From Rhabditoides inermis (taxonomy: Eukaryota > Nematoda > Chromadorea > Rhabditida > Rhabditidae), in assembly GCA_963966185.1 (NCBI GenBank), contig CAWZYM010000407.1, positions 111,001 through 175,000 of the forward strand: a DNA stretch of 64,000 nucleotides. Direction: 5' to 3'. Both the position numbers and the translations under genes were made by a program. Below, one piece after another: positions 11,305-22,607 of the stretch (within the stretch, counting starts at the first letter, position 1; the number at the start of each line of letters is the position of its first letter). The notes under the pieces were generated by a model. The model saw only the letters and a list, made by a program, of their open reading frames with translations, was not told where the DNA came from and did not search any database.

Positions 11305-12378
11305 ACCTCGTTCCTCCTTTTTATTGCCGATTTCATATAAGGATAGGAGGGTTACACATTTTATGCCGGAGGGAACAGAGGCATAATGGGGGTTTGGGGT
11401 TCGTTTGAATCGGTGGCGGACTCGGCGGGTGATTGCGACGCGAGTCTGTTCCTCTCCCTCGTTTCCCGATTCGAAGTGCTGGCGTCGTTGCGACAGTTGC
11501 TTTGCTGCCCTTGTTGCCGGCGCCGGAGCTGCTCTCGATCTGGTGGCAGTCACCGGAGATGCACACCATCCAGGTACGATACACTCTTCCCCTCCAACCA
11601 GTTGTTTGCAGCCCCATTCTTTCTCGCCCGCCTGCCCGCGTAGTTCCCAGAGCAGCAAACGACACACTCCACCATCACGCAGACAGGTACGGTAGATTAC
11701 CGTAGTCGAGAGGTGACGCGCGATGCGGGCGGCCATCAATCGATTATCGATTGGTTTTCTATCGGCATTGATGATTCGCACATTCCAGGTTGCTTCCTTG
11801 GAACGCAGAGACGTTCCTCTTTCGACAGTCGAGAATTGATTGACATGTGCAAGAAGGTACCGTGGTTACTGTAGGTACCACTGTAAGTACCGTACCCCTA
11901 ACTTTCTCACTTCAGTTCTTGATTTCGGGTCACTTGGACACATCCTAGCCCTACCATCTGTATCTCTCCTACCTCTACCCTCTAGAGAATGTATGGTAGG
12001 TTCTAAGATGAAATTTGACCCGACTTATGGGATAAAGATAGGTAAAGTTTCCATTTTTGCTTCAAGTTTCTCGCTGTTGGACCGGAGGTCACGTTTCTAT
12101 ACTTTGCCCAAAGTTTGACTATAATTTAAGCACTCCCGAAACTTTGCCCAAGAGAGTTTGAGACGCTGAAGAGAGTTAGACATAAAAGGTGGGCGTGGGT
12201 CGTTGGTGCGGGAGCGGCGTCGCAGTCTCATTAGCACGTCTGGGGACAAGTGGGCGGGGCTTGTGTTGACGTGAGGAATGACGAGGTGTGGGTGGTCAGT
12301 CGATGCAGTGGAGGCAGTGCTGGGTGGTCGGGCGACAGGTGAGCTGTGATACCCTCTCTTTCAGACACTTATGCTGCG

Positions 12379-14194
12379 GGGCCCGCCCCGCCCCTTGTCG
12401 CCCCGCTCCTGCCAAGCCGGCGACGCCCCGCCTCTTGTCGCCCCTGCCCCTACCAAGCCGGCGACGCCCCGCCCCCTGTCTCCCCGCTCCTGCCAAGCCG
12501 GCGACGCCCTGCCTCCTGTAGCCCCGCTCCTGCCAAGCCGGCGACGCCCTGCCCCTGCCAAGCCGGCGACGCCCCGCCCCCTGTCTCCCCGCCCCTGCCA
12601 AGCCGGCGACTCACCGCCTCCTGTAGCCCCGCTCCTGCCAAGCCGGCGACGCCCTGCCCCTGCCAAGCCGGCGACGCCCCGCCCCCTGTCTCCCCGCCCC
12701 TGCCAAGCCGGCGACTCACCGCCTCCTGTCGCCCTGCCCCTACCAAGCCGGCGACGCCCCGCCCCCTGTCTCCCCGCTCCTGCCAAGCCGGCGACGCCCC
12801 GCCTCCTGTAGCCCCGCTCCTGCCAAGCCGGCGACGCCCCGCCTCCTGTAGCCCCGCTCCTGCCAAGCCGGCGACGCCCTGCCCCTGCCAAGCCGGCGAC
12901 GCCCCGCCCCCTGTCTCCCCGCCCCTGCCAAGCCGGCGACTCACCGCCTCCTGTAGCCCCGCTCCTGCCAAGCCGGCGACGCCCTGCCCCTGCCAAGCCG
13001 GCGACGCCCCGCCCCCTGTCTCCCCGCCCCTGCCAAGCCGGCGACTCACCGCCTCCTGTAGCCCCGCTCCTGCCAAGCCGGCGACGCCCTGCCCCTGCCA
13101 AGCCGGCGACGCCCCGCCCCCTGTCTCCCCGCCCCTGCCAAGCCGGCGACTCACCGCCTCCTGTCGCTCTGCCCCTACCAAGCCGGCGACGCCCCGCCCC
13201 CTGTCTCCCCGCTCCTGCCAAGCCGGCGACGCCCCGCCTCCTGTAGCCCCGCTCCTGCCAAGCCGGCGACGCCCCGCCTCCTGTAGCCCCGCTCCTGCCA
13301 AGCCGGCGACGCCCCGCCCCCAGTCTCCCCGCTCCTGCCAAGCCGGCGACGCCCCGTCCCTGCCAAGCCGGCGACTCACCGCCTCCTGTCGCCCTGCCCC
13401 TGCCAAGCCGGCGACGCCCCGCCCCCTGTCTCCCCGCTCCTGCCAAGCCGGCGACGCCCCGCCTCCTGTAGCCCCGCTCCTGCCAAGCCGGCGACGCCCC
13501 GCCTCCTGTAGCCCCGCTCCTGCCAAGCCGGCGACGCCCTGCCCCTGCCAAGCCGGCGACGCCCCGCCCCCTGTCTCCCCGCCCCTGCCAAGCCGGCGAT
13601 TCACCGCCTCCTGTCGCCCTGCCCCTACCAAGCCGGCGACGCCCCGCCCCCTGTCTCCCCGCTCCTGCCAAGCCGGCGACGCCCCGCCTCCTGTAGCCCC
13701 GCTCCTGCCAAGCCGGCGACGCCCCGCCTCCTGTAGCCCCGCTCCTGCCAAGCCGGCGACGCCCCGCCCCCTGTCTCCCCGCTCCTGCCAAGCCGGCGAC
13801 GCCCCGCCCCTGCCAAGCCGGCGACTCACCGCCTCCTGTCGCCCTGCCCCTGCCAAGCCGGCGACGCCCCGCCCCCTGTCTCCCCGCTCCTGCCAAGCCG
13901 GCGACGCCCCGCCTCCTGTAGCCCCGCTCCTGCCAAGCCGGCGACGCCCCGCCTCCTGTAGCCCCGCTCCTGCCAAGCCGGCGACGCCCCGCCCCCTGTC
14001 TCCCCGCTCCTGCCAAGCCGGCGACGCCCTGCCCCTGCCAAGCCGGCGACGCCCCGCCTCCTGTAGCCCCGCTCCTGCCAAGCCGGCGACGCCCCGCCCC
14101 CTGTCTCCCCGCTCCTGCCAAGCCGGCGACGCCCCGCCCCTGCCAAGCCGGCGACGCCCCGCCTCCTGTCGCCCCTGCCCCTGCCAAGCCGGCG
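12379..14194. repeat. GC-rich minisatellite, 40-bp unit
   Basis: The 40-bp unit is built on CTGCCAAGCCGGCGACGCCC followed by a CCCCTGTCTCC or TCCTGTAGCC variant; shorter ~25-bp units are interspersed. About 1.8 kb is covered. Each unit contains a GCCGGC site. Long reading frames of 540-629 codons on both strands result from the stop-free repeat and are not genes. The corresponding place in copy B (35520-35655) holds only a short GC-rich segment, so the array expanded after the duplication. Confidence 0.9.
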
Positions 14195-14339
14195 AGGGCG
14201 GGGAGACAGGGGGCGGGGCGAGAGAGGAGATGTGAGAGGTGGGGAGGGATTACTGTAGGTCACAGTAAGCAGTATTATCAGCAGATTCGATCGATATCGG
14301 AGGTGGGATCGATTGGGGAGCGACTCTCGTTTGTGAGAG

Positions 14340-14515
14340 GGTCGCCCTCACTCGCTCTTTCCTCTTTTTCGTTCGATTTGGCACGCACGCACTTTCTCTC
14401 TCTCTCCTATGCCTATCTCTTCTTCCTCTTTGCCTCCCTCCTTTCTTTTCTTCCATCTCTTCTTCACTCCATTCTTTCCTTTCTCTTTCTCTCTTCCCTA
14501 TCGTCCAACATCGTT
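14340..14515. repeat. CT-rich low-complexity tract
   Basis: Imperfect CTT/CTCT-rich sequence with no coding signal. Confidence 0.6.
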
Positions 14516-15379
14516 GAATGATAGCTGTAGCAATTTAGATCGATTATCGATTGAGTCGTGATTATGTGCACTTTTCCAGGTAACCAAAAGTCTGTTGCAC
14601 ATTCGCACTCACCTCCATTCCGGGTACTGTAGACTACCGTAGTTGAGAGATGGTGCACGTGGTCGCCTATTGATCGCTGATTGATTATCCAATGGTCATT
14701 GATTTCTTTTCATAATGTGCATATTTTAGGTAGTTTGATCTCTTCCGCAAGTCGTTGGAACTTGCCCCGGTGCACGTTCTCTCAGGTGCGTGTTTCTCTG
14801 TATACCTCCATTCTTTCTGTCTCTTATTCCTGAATAATCCGATAATTTATGATCAACGGCTACGTCGGCTCTGGCAAACCACTTCAGCCGATTGAAACTC
14901 AAGACCAATAATAAGATACATAAAAAAGCCGATAATCCCGATTCTATCAATTACTAGTTTGTTTGAATGTGTAGGAGTTTCTTCGTTGCTAATAAAAGTA
15001 TTTGTACTATGTTGTCTAGCGGTTGTTTGAAAAAAACTGGACTGGAATGCGGAATAGTTGGATGGAAAATTGTTGTTGTGAGAAGTACCTAAGATTGGAA
15101 GAACTAAAGGGTTACTGTAACTTGAACTAGTTGTACGGTAGATTTATTACGTGAGTCTGTGGTTCTCAAATCCCGTTACTCTACCTAACGACTACCTATT
15201 TGGTATACGGTATTATGACAGTTTGGTAGACAGTACTATGACAAAAAAGTCGAAAAAAAACACTAGAAAAATACCAGCGATTCTTCAGGATGGCCCGTTC
15301 GTGCAGCATTCGTTTCTGTTTTTCGATCATCGGTACTGAACACTCTGTTACTTTACTTTGATTTCGGATACGGTGTGTG

Positions 15380-15840
15380 TATGTGTGTGTGAGAGAGAGG
15401 GGGATAAAGAAAGAAGGAGAGAGACAAGGAGAGAAGGAGAGAGAGAAAAGGAGAGAGAGAAGGAGAGAGAGGAAGGAAGAGAGAGGGAGAGAGAGAGGTA
15501 AAAAGAGAGAAGGAGAGAGAGAGGGAGGAAGAGAGAGGAAGAAAGAGAGAGGAAGGAAGAGAACGGACGAAAAAGAGAGGGCGAGAGAGAGGAGAGAGAG
15601 GAGAGAGAGAGGAGAGAGAGGAGAGGGAGAGAGAGAGGAAGAGAGAGAGATAGGGAGAGAGAGGGAGGGAGAGAGAGGGAGAGAGAGAGGGAGAGAGAGG
15701 GAGAGAGAGAGGGAGAGAGGGGGAGAGAGGAGAGAGAGGGGGGAGAGGGAGGGGGAGGAGAGAGAGATGAGAGAGGGGGGAGGGAGAGAGATAGGGAGAG
15801 AGGGAGGGAGAGAGGGAGGGAGAGAGGGGGAGGAAGGTGT
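15380..15840. repeat. GA-rich microsatellite
   Basis: Imperfect (GA)n/(GGGAGA)n tract of about 460 bp. Open frames across it on both strands are composition artefacts. Confidence 0.9.
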
Positions 15841-16009
15841 CCACTTGCAGGAAGAACCTTCCTGCATCCATCCATCATGTCATCTAGGGAGGAGGCAGCT
15901 ATTCTAACAGAACGATCAGATGCTGGGTGTACGGAAAGACGCATCGTCATCACACAGGCGCTAATGGCATAGGCAATATACGCAAAATATGAAATGTGAG
16001 TAATGAAAG

Positions 16010-17065
16010 GTGTCCTGGAAAATTCGACACTTCGACAGTTCGACATGTCGAAAAATAAAAGTCGACATGTCGACTTTTCTCACTAGGGCACCAAAAACAG
16101 GCCCGTTTTTTAAACAGGCCCGTTATTTTTCGCACTTTTTAAGACCGATGCGTCTTTCAAGCTCTTTTATCATATTTCCGGCAATATTTTAGATTTTCAT
16201 ACCGATAAACATTGCTTACCAGCATTAAAAATCCATGTATCCGTTTATTTAAAGTCCATTAATTTACACCGTTCATGATGTACAACTTCTACCCGAGTCC
16301 TATTGGATTGGATCGTCTTTTTCATCGTGCAAGTCATGGCACGGCGGTGACCTTCTCTTGTACAGCACGTCTCGTAGTCCCGTCAGTCGTAGCATCTCTT
16401 TGCACGGCACCTTGTCTAGTAGAATCAGCTCAAGCATATTTCATTCCATTCGCCATGAACAGTTCTCAGCTTTCTTAGAGTCCGTGTATCAACAGAGACA
16501 CTGAGTGCGGGAGGAACTGCCATTCAAATCACTTTCCTCCGCATCCGCATCGGCGGACTCTTCAGCATCAAGAACTGACTTTTTTGGAAAGCGCCCAGCC
16601 AGCCTGAATCCTCTTCGCTCTCGTCACCACCTCCGCATGGATCATCTCATCAGTCAGAAAGCTTAAAGAGTAGCCTTCAGTAGACGAATTTGTCCAAGTA
16701 ATCCACTTCTCCTACGGTCAGTCGGATGCTCTTCTTCAGCTCGTTACTCATCACTACCGTCTTCTTCATCCTGCGTCGTACAGACGGCCCTTTTCTGGTT
16801 GCGATTATACAACTATACCGTCATCGACAAGCTCGATATATGTAAAAAAGTTGAAATATCTCATTATTCATTAGTAATTATATCGAGAACATGAAACTCC
16901 ATGCTATATCCAGAAAAGTGACAAAAAGCTTGAAAGACGAATCTCTCAGAAAAAGTGAACGGCCTGTTCAAAAAACGGGCCTGTTTTTGGTGCCCTAGTG
17001 AGAAAAGTCGACTTTTATTTTTCGACATGTCGAACTGTCGAAGTGTCGACTTTTCCAGGACACCG
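16010..17065. mobile_element. Inverted-repeat element, about 1.05 kb
   Basis: The ends are GGTGTCCTGGAAAA at 16010 and TTTTCCAGGACACC ending near 17065. The arms are about 180 bp and include TCGACATGTCGA palindromes and a CACCAAAAACAGGCCCG segment. The left arm carries an extra internal palindrome. The inside (16190-16870) holds no supported gene. Both flanks contain AATGAAA, but offset, so a clean target duplication is not shown. Probably a non-autonomous DNA transposon. Confidence 0.65.
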
Positions 17066-17269
17066 CAATGAAATTTTGAAAAAAGTTTAACGTAGTGCAT
17101 AGTGTTCCATATTACGTAGTGCGTACACCCGAGTGACATCATATGCCGATTCTCACTGTGTTGAGGTGCGCGCGTTGCCGTGTGCATTTATGTATTGTGA
17201 TTGTTTCATATAATTCTAGTTGTCATAACCCACATTTTGTGATCGTGAGTCGAGAGTCGCCTTATCCAT

Positions 17270-18660
17270 GTTGCAGCTGAGTGCGGCGAGTGTCCGTCTA
17301 CTGCTCGTTTACTGAGGCGTCGATGGGCGGCGGACTCAAGAAGTGTTAGCAGCTCATGTAACACCGAGGAGGTGAAGGACAGGTGAGCATGTTACTATTG
17401 CTTCTGCATGTGCATATACCTTGGTGTTATTGTGGTACTCAAGTAGAAGCTATATCTTTGAAGCTATATTTAGCTGTATCTTTGTTGTTGCAGTCCGAGC
17501 AGGAGGCGCGTCGTCGCGGCGGCGAGGTAGATAGGGCGGACGAGCTGACCGAGTACGTGTAGAAGTGGCTCAAGGAGCGAGATGTCGGCCGGCCATGGAG
17601 ATGAAGAGGCTGGACGCGCAGCGAGCATGTACGAGGCAGACCAGGTGAGGTGGGCGAGGTGGAAAAGGGATTGTAGAGGCACTCTCAGTTTTAGTTTGCG
17701 TTGTTACACAACACGTCGATAAGCAACAATGCAGTAGCAGAATAGAACAACAAAACAAGAAACGATCACGGATCTTTTCTCAGCCCCATTTATCGATCGC
17801 GTATGTGAGTTGCAGGAGCGTTTTTGTGTGGGGCAGCAGATTGCCGGTCTGGAGTGGCGTGTGTCGTCTCCGGAGGCATCGGACTGGACGAACGAGCGGG
17901 CGGCAGAGACAGAGAAGAAGGAGGAGCAGATGAGGTGCAGGCACGAAAAGGTACGCCTGGCGTAGCAGGAAAGGGAATATGATGCAGGACTGTATTATTG
18001 TTGGTTCACTTCACACCGTGAGAGAGATGGAAGTAGAAGCCGAGCGGGGTACTGTTAACAAAGAATGTATGTTTGTTCGATCAGGAGGCAGCGCTGACAC
18101 GTGTGTCGCATGAGGCTGACGAGACTGGCGGACCGCGCATCGTCGCTCGCACAGCGCCTCGCACAGTCTGTCGAGAAGAAGGGGGGGAAGATGGAGAACG
18201 AGGCTGCCGACGCGGTATGTGTGCACGCGTGGCACCGATGATACGATCATACATGGTAGAAAATAACAACACAAAAACATAAAGTTCTTTCCAATTCTCC
18301 GGAAGCGCAATTATTGTTTATTGCGCGTTGCGCCTGCAAGTTGTATACGCTTCAGCGAAAAACGAGATCTGTGTCATGCCTAATAGTGCATCTATCACGG
18401 GTAATTTGCGTATATTCCGAACTGCGCTGCTTGCGCGCGACCAGTGTATAAACTGGCATGGCGCGCGAGTGGTGCGGAGCATTTGAACTTGGCGACATTA
18501 GGAAGGACTGTATTGTATTGCATGCTTGCAGTGTGTGACAGCTGGTGTTGGCTGCGAGTATGCGTGTCCGTGGAACGGAGCTGAAGGAGCGGCTGGCGAG
18601 CCGGCTAGCCGTCGAAGAGGAGATGAGGAAGAGGCACGAGCAGGTATAATAGACTCGCAC
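17270..18660 (+). pseudogene. Exon-like blocks of a charged helical protein, unresolved
   Basis: Blocks after CAG acceptors (about 17495-17645, 17817-17951, 18086-18213, 18532-18641) encode Glu/Arg/Lys-rich helical stretches such as ERAAETEKKEEQMRCRHEK and TELKERLASRLAVEEEMRK and end at GT donors. The first block contains in-frame stops and the frames do not clearly chain. This resembles a decayed coiled-coil gene. I do not recognise the family. Confidence 0.25.
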
Positions 18661-18787
18661 TTAGCTCAGGATTTTTCGTTGAAAACATTATCGTGGATTT
18701 TGAACATACCGTATACTGAACGAGATGCACTTTAAATTTTTCTTTTTTCTTGGCGTTCATATCTCTAATTCTCAGTGCCTCACAAAT

Positions 18788-18858
18788 GATCATGTGGCGT
18801 AGTCGATAAGCTCTCGCTTGTCAAGCAGCGGTCCGCGGGTTCGATCTTGAGTACCCAA
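18788..18858 (+). repeat. tRNA-derived (SINE-like) sequence
   Basis: GTGGCGTAGTCGATAAGC resembles an A box and GCGGGTTCGATC an intact B box about 45 bases later. The arms do not form a clean cloverleaf, so a SINE head or tRNA relic is more likely than a functional tRNA. Confidence 0.5.
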
Positions 18859-19381
18859 GCAAAATTTTGTCAAAATGAAAACCGGGGAGTTGGGGAATGG
18901 GGAATTCCATGTAGTGTTGGAGATCTAAAAATAAACGTTTGTTTATCAACACATGAAAGTTATATTTTATCGGGCAAAACAGTGAGTGGTACATGGAGGA
19001 TTAGCGAGCGTTGGCGAGTGTGTGGGGTGGGGTGGGAGATCTAGAGAATATCGATCATGCGTTATGCATTTTAGGCGAACGCTACGGTGTGGCGAGCTGG
19101 CGTTTATCCGCGCAGAGCTGAAGCGATCAACAGTTATCATTTAACTCTTGTTAGTCGGGCTATATATGAAAGTGGATTTTCGTCGCTCAGTATTTTTCTC
19201 CACGACTTTTTTTAATCAGTTTTTGTATTTTGTGCGTCTTCTTGCCCGTCTCGTGTCGATTTTATTTCGACATGGCGCTGGTCGCGCGCGTAGGAGATAC
19301 TATTGTTATGTATCGATCGATCGATTGTATTGATTGATTGTAGTCCGTCTCCGCTGTCTCTCGCGTGCCCGCATCCGACGC

Positions 19382-20015
19382 AGCCAGAAGATCTACTCTC
19401 TACTGCCATCGAGATAGTCGCACGCAGAGGCACACAGGAGGTGAGTTGTTTTTTGTTTAGTTTTATATTGATTGATATTGATCTAATTTAGGTAACATCA
19501 ATTTATTGATTGAGAATGGTTACCGATGTATTCAGGGAGCACTCTCGTCGCCTTTCTGCCGAGAATGACCCCAAGGTTCTGTCGTTTGTGCATTGCTTCT
19601 GGGACTTTTCCATCGACGTCGTCTGCCATGTGGGTTCATTGATTGATTGATCCTTGATGACGTCACATTTTCAGGACATGGTGGACACGTTCACTTGGCT
19701 GCTGCAGCTGCACTAGGTGCGAGTGGGCCAGTGGGCGGAGTCTCGGTGGGCGTGGCGTGCCACGATTGGCTGCGCGACACGGCCGTCGAGCTGTTCGATG
19801 CTCCCAGTGCATTCAAGGGACGCTTTCGCTGTATGGTGAGTAGTAGAAGACATTTTCATCGCATAATACAATAACGGTTCTTCATGTTCTAGCTGGCCCT
19901 CCTACGCGCCTACCCGTGCGTGTATTCGCTGGGAGTGTGTGATGAGTTCCGAGCCTCCCTCTATCAACACATTGCCAGCCCCTCACTTGCTGTTGTGGTG
20001 GGTTACTGTACATTA
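19382..20015 (+). CDS. Exon-like blocks of an unrecognised protein
   Basis: Coding-like blocks sit between AG/GT signals at about 19384-19440, 19537-19628, 19676-19832 and 19893-19999. The best pair joins in phase: CHDWLRDTAVELFDAPSA...GRFRCM, then LALLRAYPCVYSLGVCDEFR. The following block reads into a stop. An in-frame alternative of the third block also ends in TAG. I recognise no domain. It may be a real but partly mis-parsed gene or a relic. Confidence 0.3.
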
Positions 20016-20271
20016 TGTTTACATGTATTGTTTTAACGAACATGTAGGTGAGTGAGATTATCTGAGATCTGGCGACACACAAGGACAAGTGAAGCCAGCA
20101 CATTGGACACATCAAGAGGTAAGAGGATCACTGTACTTGTTAGCAGTATTGGCTGTGTTTCAGTTCGATCAGCAGCAGTGGGGGAGTGCGTGTGGGTGTG
20201 CGGGAGAGACTGCTGCCGCTCCGCAGCTTCAGGTACAGCTTTCTTGCTGCTTTGTTAGCATGGTATGTCAT

Positions 20272-20410
20272 GTGAGTGAGTGAGTGAGTGAGTGACTGAG
20301 TGCTGAGTGAGTGAGTGAGTGAGTGAGTGAGTGAGTGAGTGAGTGAGTGAGTGAGTGAGTGAGTGAGTGAGTGAGTGAGTGAGTGAGTGAGTGAGTGAGT
20401 GAGTGAGTGG
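20272..20410. repeat. (GAGT)n tetranucleotide repeat
   Basis: About 135 bp of nearly perfect GAGT units within an intron-like stretch. Confidence 0.95.
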
Positions 20411-20539
20411 GAGTGATGTATTTGTGCTTCTCTCAGCGCGACACGTACAAGCATGTGGCCGAGTCGGCGGGTCAGGCTGACCGAGTCAGCCCGTAGCTGA
20501 TCAAGGACATGAACGAGCAGGTGGGCGGGGTGGAGTGAT

Positions 20540-22600
20540 CACTTGAGGGCTTGAACATGGATGGGACAATTGCAAGACTATGGTTATACGGTGTGGCAAT
20601 GTTGTGTAACACGTGTAATCATCGAACGAGATTTGCGAACTGGACTATAACTGTATAATTGGTTTTTTTAAATGTGATTGTGTGTAGTGGATATGAGTCT
20701 TTCCTTGTTTGTTTCGACGTGTGGGGTGCGGGCAGTCGCTGGGTCGATCGATGGGTCACTTCTTCATGAGCTTGTACGGACTCTCACCCTACGAGTGGAA
20801 CTGTATGTTTGCCTGATTACTGTAATGGGTATCTCAACACGCGGGTGATTTAGACTACGGGTGATGCGGGAGCCGTGGTGGAGCAAGAGTGGCGCAACTG
20901 ACACGCTCTTTAATGGGATACGATAGATCAAGTACCCTCCTATACCTTGTTGGGTCGTATTGCGAGTAGACGTAAGTATCGTACTACGAGCGGACTTGTT
21001 ATTTTGAAGGTATACGGTAATTTGAATTTAGGGTACTGTAGTTCGCAGTTTTCTGTTTTCACTCTAGTGTACTTAAATTTATCACTTTACAATGTCCGCC
21101 TAACGCACCCAGCAATGGGCGAGGCGGTATTCTCTCACAGCTGTTATGCTTATCTGTTAGACGACCACTGTCTTCTTAGATTTGCCCCGCGTGAGACGGT
21201 CCGATAACCAACAAAGTTCCCACGATTCATCTCTATTCAAATTACAGTGCCCTAGTGTACTTGTATTTTCCATTATCCAATGTCCAACAAACAATGTCAT
21301 CATCCAACACCTCACTTTTAATCGCACAACACAAAACAACAAGGTGCTAAAATATTTATGAATATTGAACAAAGATTTTGAAGACATTTTCGATGATAGG
21401 AATGTTGTCGACGAGCATTTCAGTGAACTTGATCCTTGTCATCGCGTAGAATCATGAAAATTGAGTTGAAGAGGGTTGAACGGAAGAAATGAAAAGACAG
21501 AGCTGTACGAACCTGAGAGAGCGCGCGCGATATAGAGAGACCAGATGCTGGGAGATGAGGGGGATCTCCCAGCAACGGAGTTATTAATGGCGAAACGGTC
21601 GGCCGAAATATCGGCCAACGGCCGAAATATCGGCCAACTTCCATTGAAAAAAGACGGTCATTGCACCATTTGGGTTCAAGGACCGAAAACTTTGAAAATG
21701 CGTAATAAATCGTAGAAAAGTGATAGAGATTCGAGAATAATCGCACGTATAGTGGTGCAAGTCTAGAATCTCTGACAGTTCTCAGCATCTACCACGACTG
21801 AATCTGAAGACGTGGTGATCGTTGAAAAGTGCATAAAACCCTGCAGACCAAGGAAATCGACTTGGTTGTAGTGAAGGGATTGAATTGATCGGTTGCTGTT
21901 TTTTGTTCACTTGTTTACTGTTGTTGTTTACCAAACATTTTAAACTTGTGTACTTGTTACTTGTACCAAGAATCAAGTCTCTAGGTCTAAAACTGTTCAT
22001 ATACAAAATTTTTCAAATTCTCCAGAGTTGTTAGTGAACCCATATAAGGAGTTATGCAAAAGAGGTCATATACCTGGGTTATGATGACTTGTACCAGTTA
22101 ACTATAATTGCCAAGTATGGACTTTGTACGTGTGCTGGGTCAAGTTTTAGAGCGTCAAAAATTTGACCCTCTATGTGAACCCATATAAGGAATTATGCAA
22201 ATGAGGTGTAAAGTTAGGTGTGCCGTCTCATGGACCACCAAAGCTTAAGTTTAGAAGGTCAGCTCGAGATCTCTATCCAGAAACCCTGTACGTGAGCGGA
22301 CAACAATGAGGAATTGACAAAGCAGATAAAGTAGTTCACAAATAAATAAGAAACAGAATCCCTGTTTCGGCCCATTATCCTGCAGACAGGCTACATCAAC
22401 GTACTATATCTAGAGTTACTGACTAAATAATAGAATCGAAATAAGAACATCCACTGTGGTGGGCCTACTGCCTGAACGCTCATCAGTGCAGGGCCACAGC
22501 GGACGAAAGGAAAGTAGCGAACAAAGTAAAATCTGGAAAAAGAGTAGAAACCTATAATGAGAAAGTTAGAGTGAAGATTGTAAACAAACAAACAAAAAAT
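20540..22600. other. Non-coding stretch downstream of the Penelope-like ORF
   Basis: I see no supported gene. It contains two copies of a GGCCGAAATATCGGCC hairpin (21601-21640) and two copies of GTGAACCCATATAAGG (about 22035 and 22174). The last ~250 bp before 22610 probably form the 3' untranslated tail of the minus-strand Penelope-like element. Confidence 0.4.
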
Positions 22601-22607
22601 TGCGGAA

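Larger units (their letters stand above)
6842..11387 (+). mobile_element. Ngaro/PAT-like tyrosine-recombinase retrotransposon
   Basis: The element has split direct repeats in the order A1-ORFs-B1-A2-recombinase-B2. A1 (about 6842-6990, starting AGGTTTAGCCCGGATATCC) equals A2 (about 9688-9835), and B1 (about 9608-9686) equals B2 (about 11305-11387, ending GGCATAAT). It encodes a basic gag-like ORF1, RT plus RNase H, and a spliced tyrosine recombinase; no methyltransferase was found. Split direct repeats without a methyltransferase mark the Ngaro/PAT branch rather than DIRS proper. There is no target-site duplication, as expected for recombinase-mediated insertion. The empty site is present in the paralogous repeat at 34111-34125. 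Confidence 0.9.
11388..15140 (+). repeat. Composite repeat, copy A, right part
   Basis: Homologous to 34116-36700 block by block: GGGGTTTGGGGTTCG at the start, the TACGGTAGATTACCGTA hairpin at 11688-11704, an ATCGATTATCGAT palindrome, the block around AGCACGTCTGGGGACAAG at 12234, and the tail CTAATAAAAGTATTTG near 14990. Several GT...AG-bounded blocks look like splice signals, but no convincing protein emerges in either copy. It may be a degenerate gene duplicate or a non-autonomous element. Copy A lacks one internal module that copy B has twice, and carries the minisatellite expansion. Confidence 0.65.

Noticed and set aside
12346..14235. Reading frames of over 600 codons in several frames, Pro/Ala/Ser-rich
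   Set aside because: They follow from a GC-rich tandem repeat lacking stop codons on both strands.
15348..16046. Ser/Leu/Pro-rich and Arg/Glu-rich frames
   Set aside because: GA microsatellite artefact; same for 29179-29892, 30382-30960 and 32132-32690.
22380..22520. Possible hammerhead ribozyme in the Penelope-like 3' region (CTGATGAG and CGAAAC on the minus strand)
   Set aside because: The two core boxes are about 110 bases apart and no stems I and II fit between them. A covariance search could reopen this.
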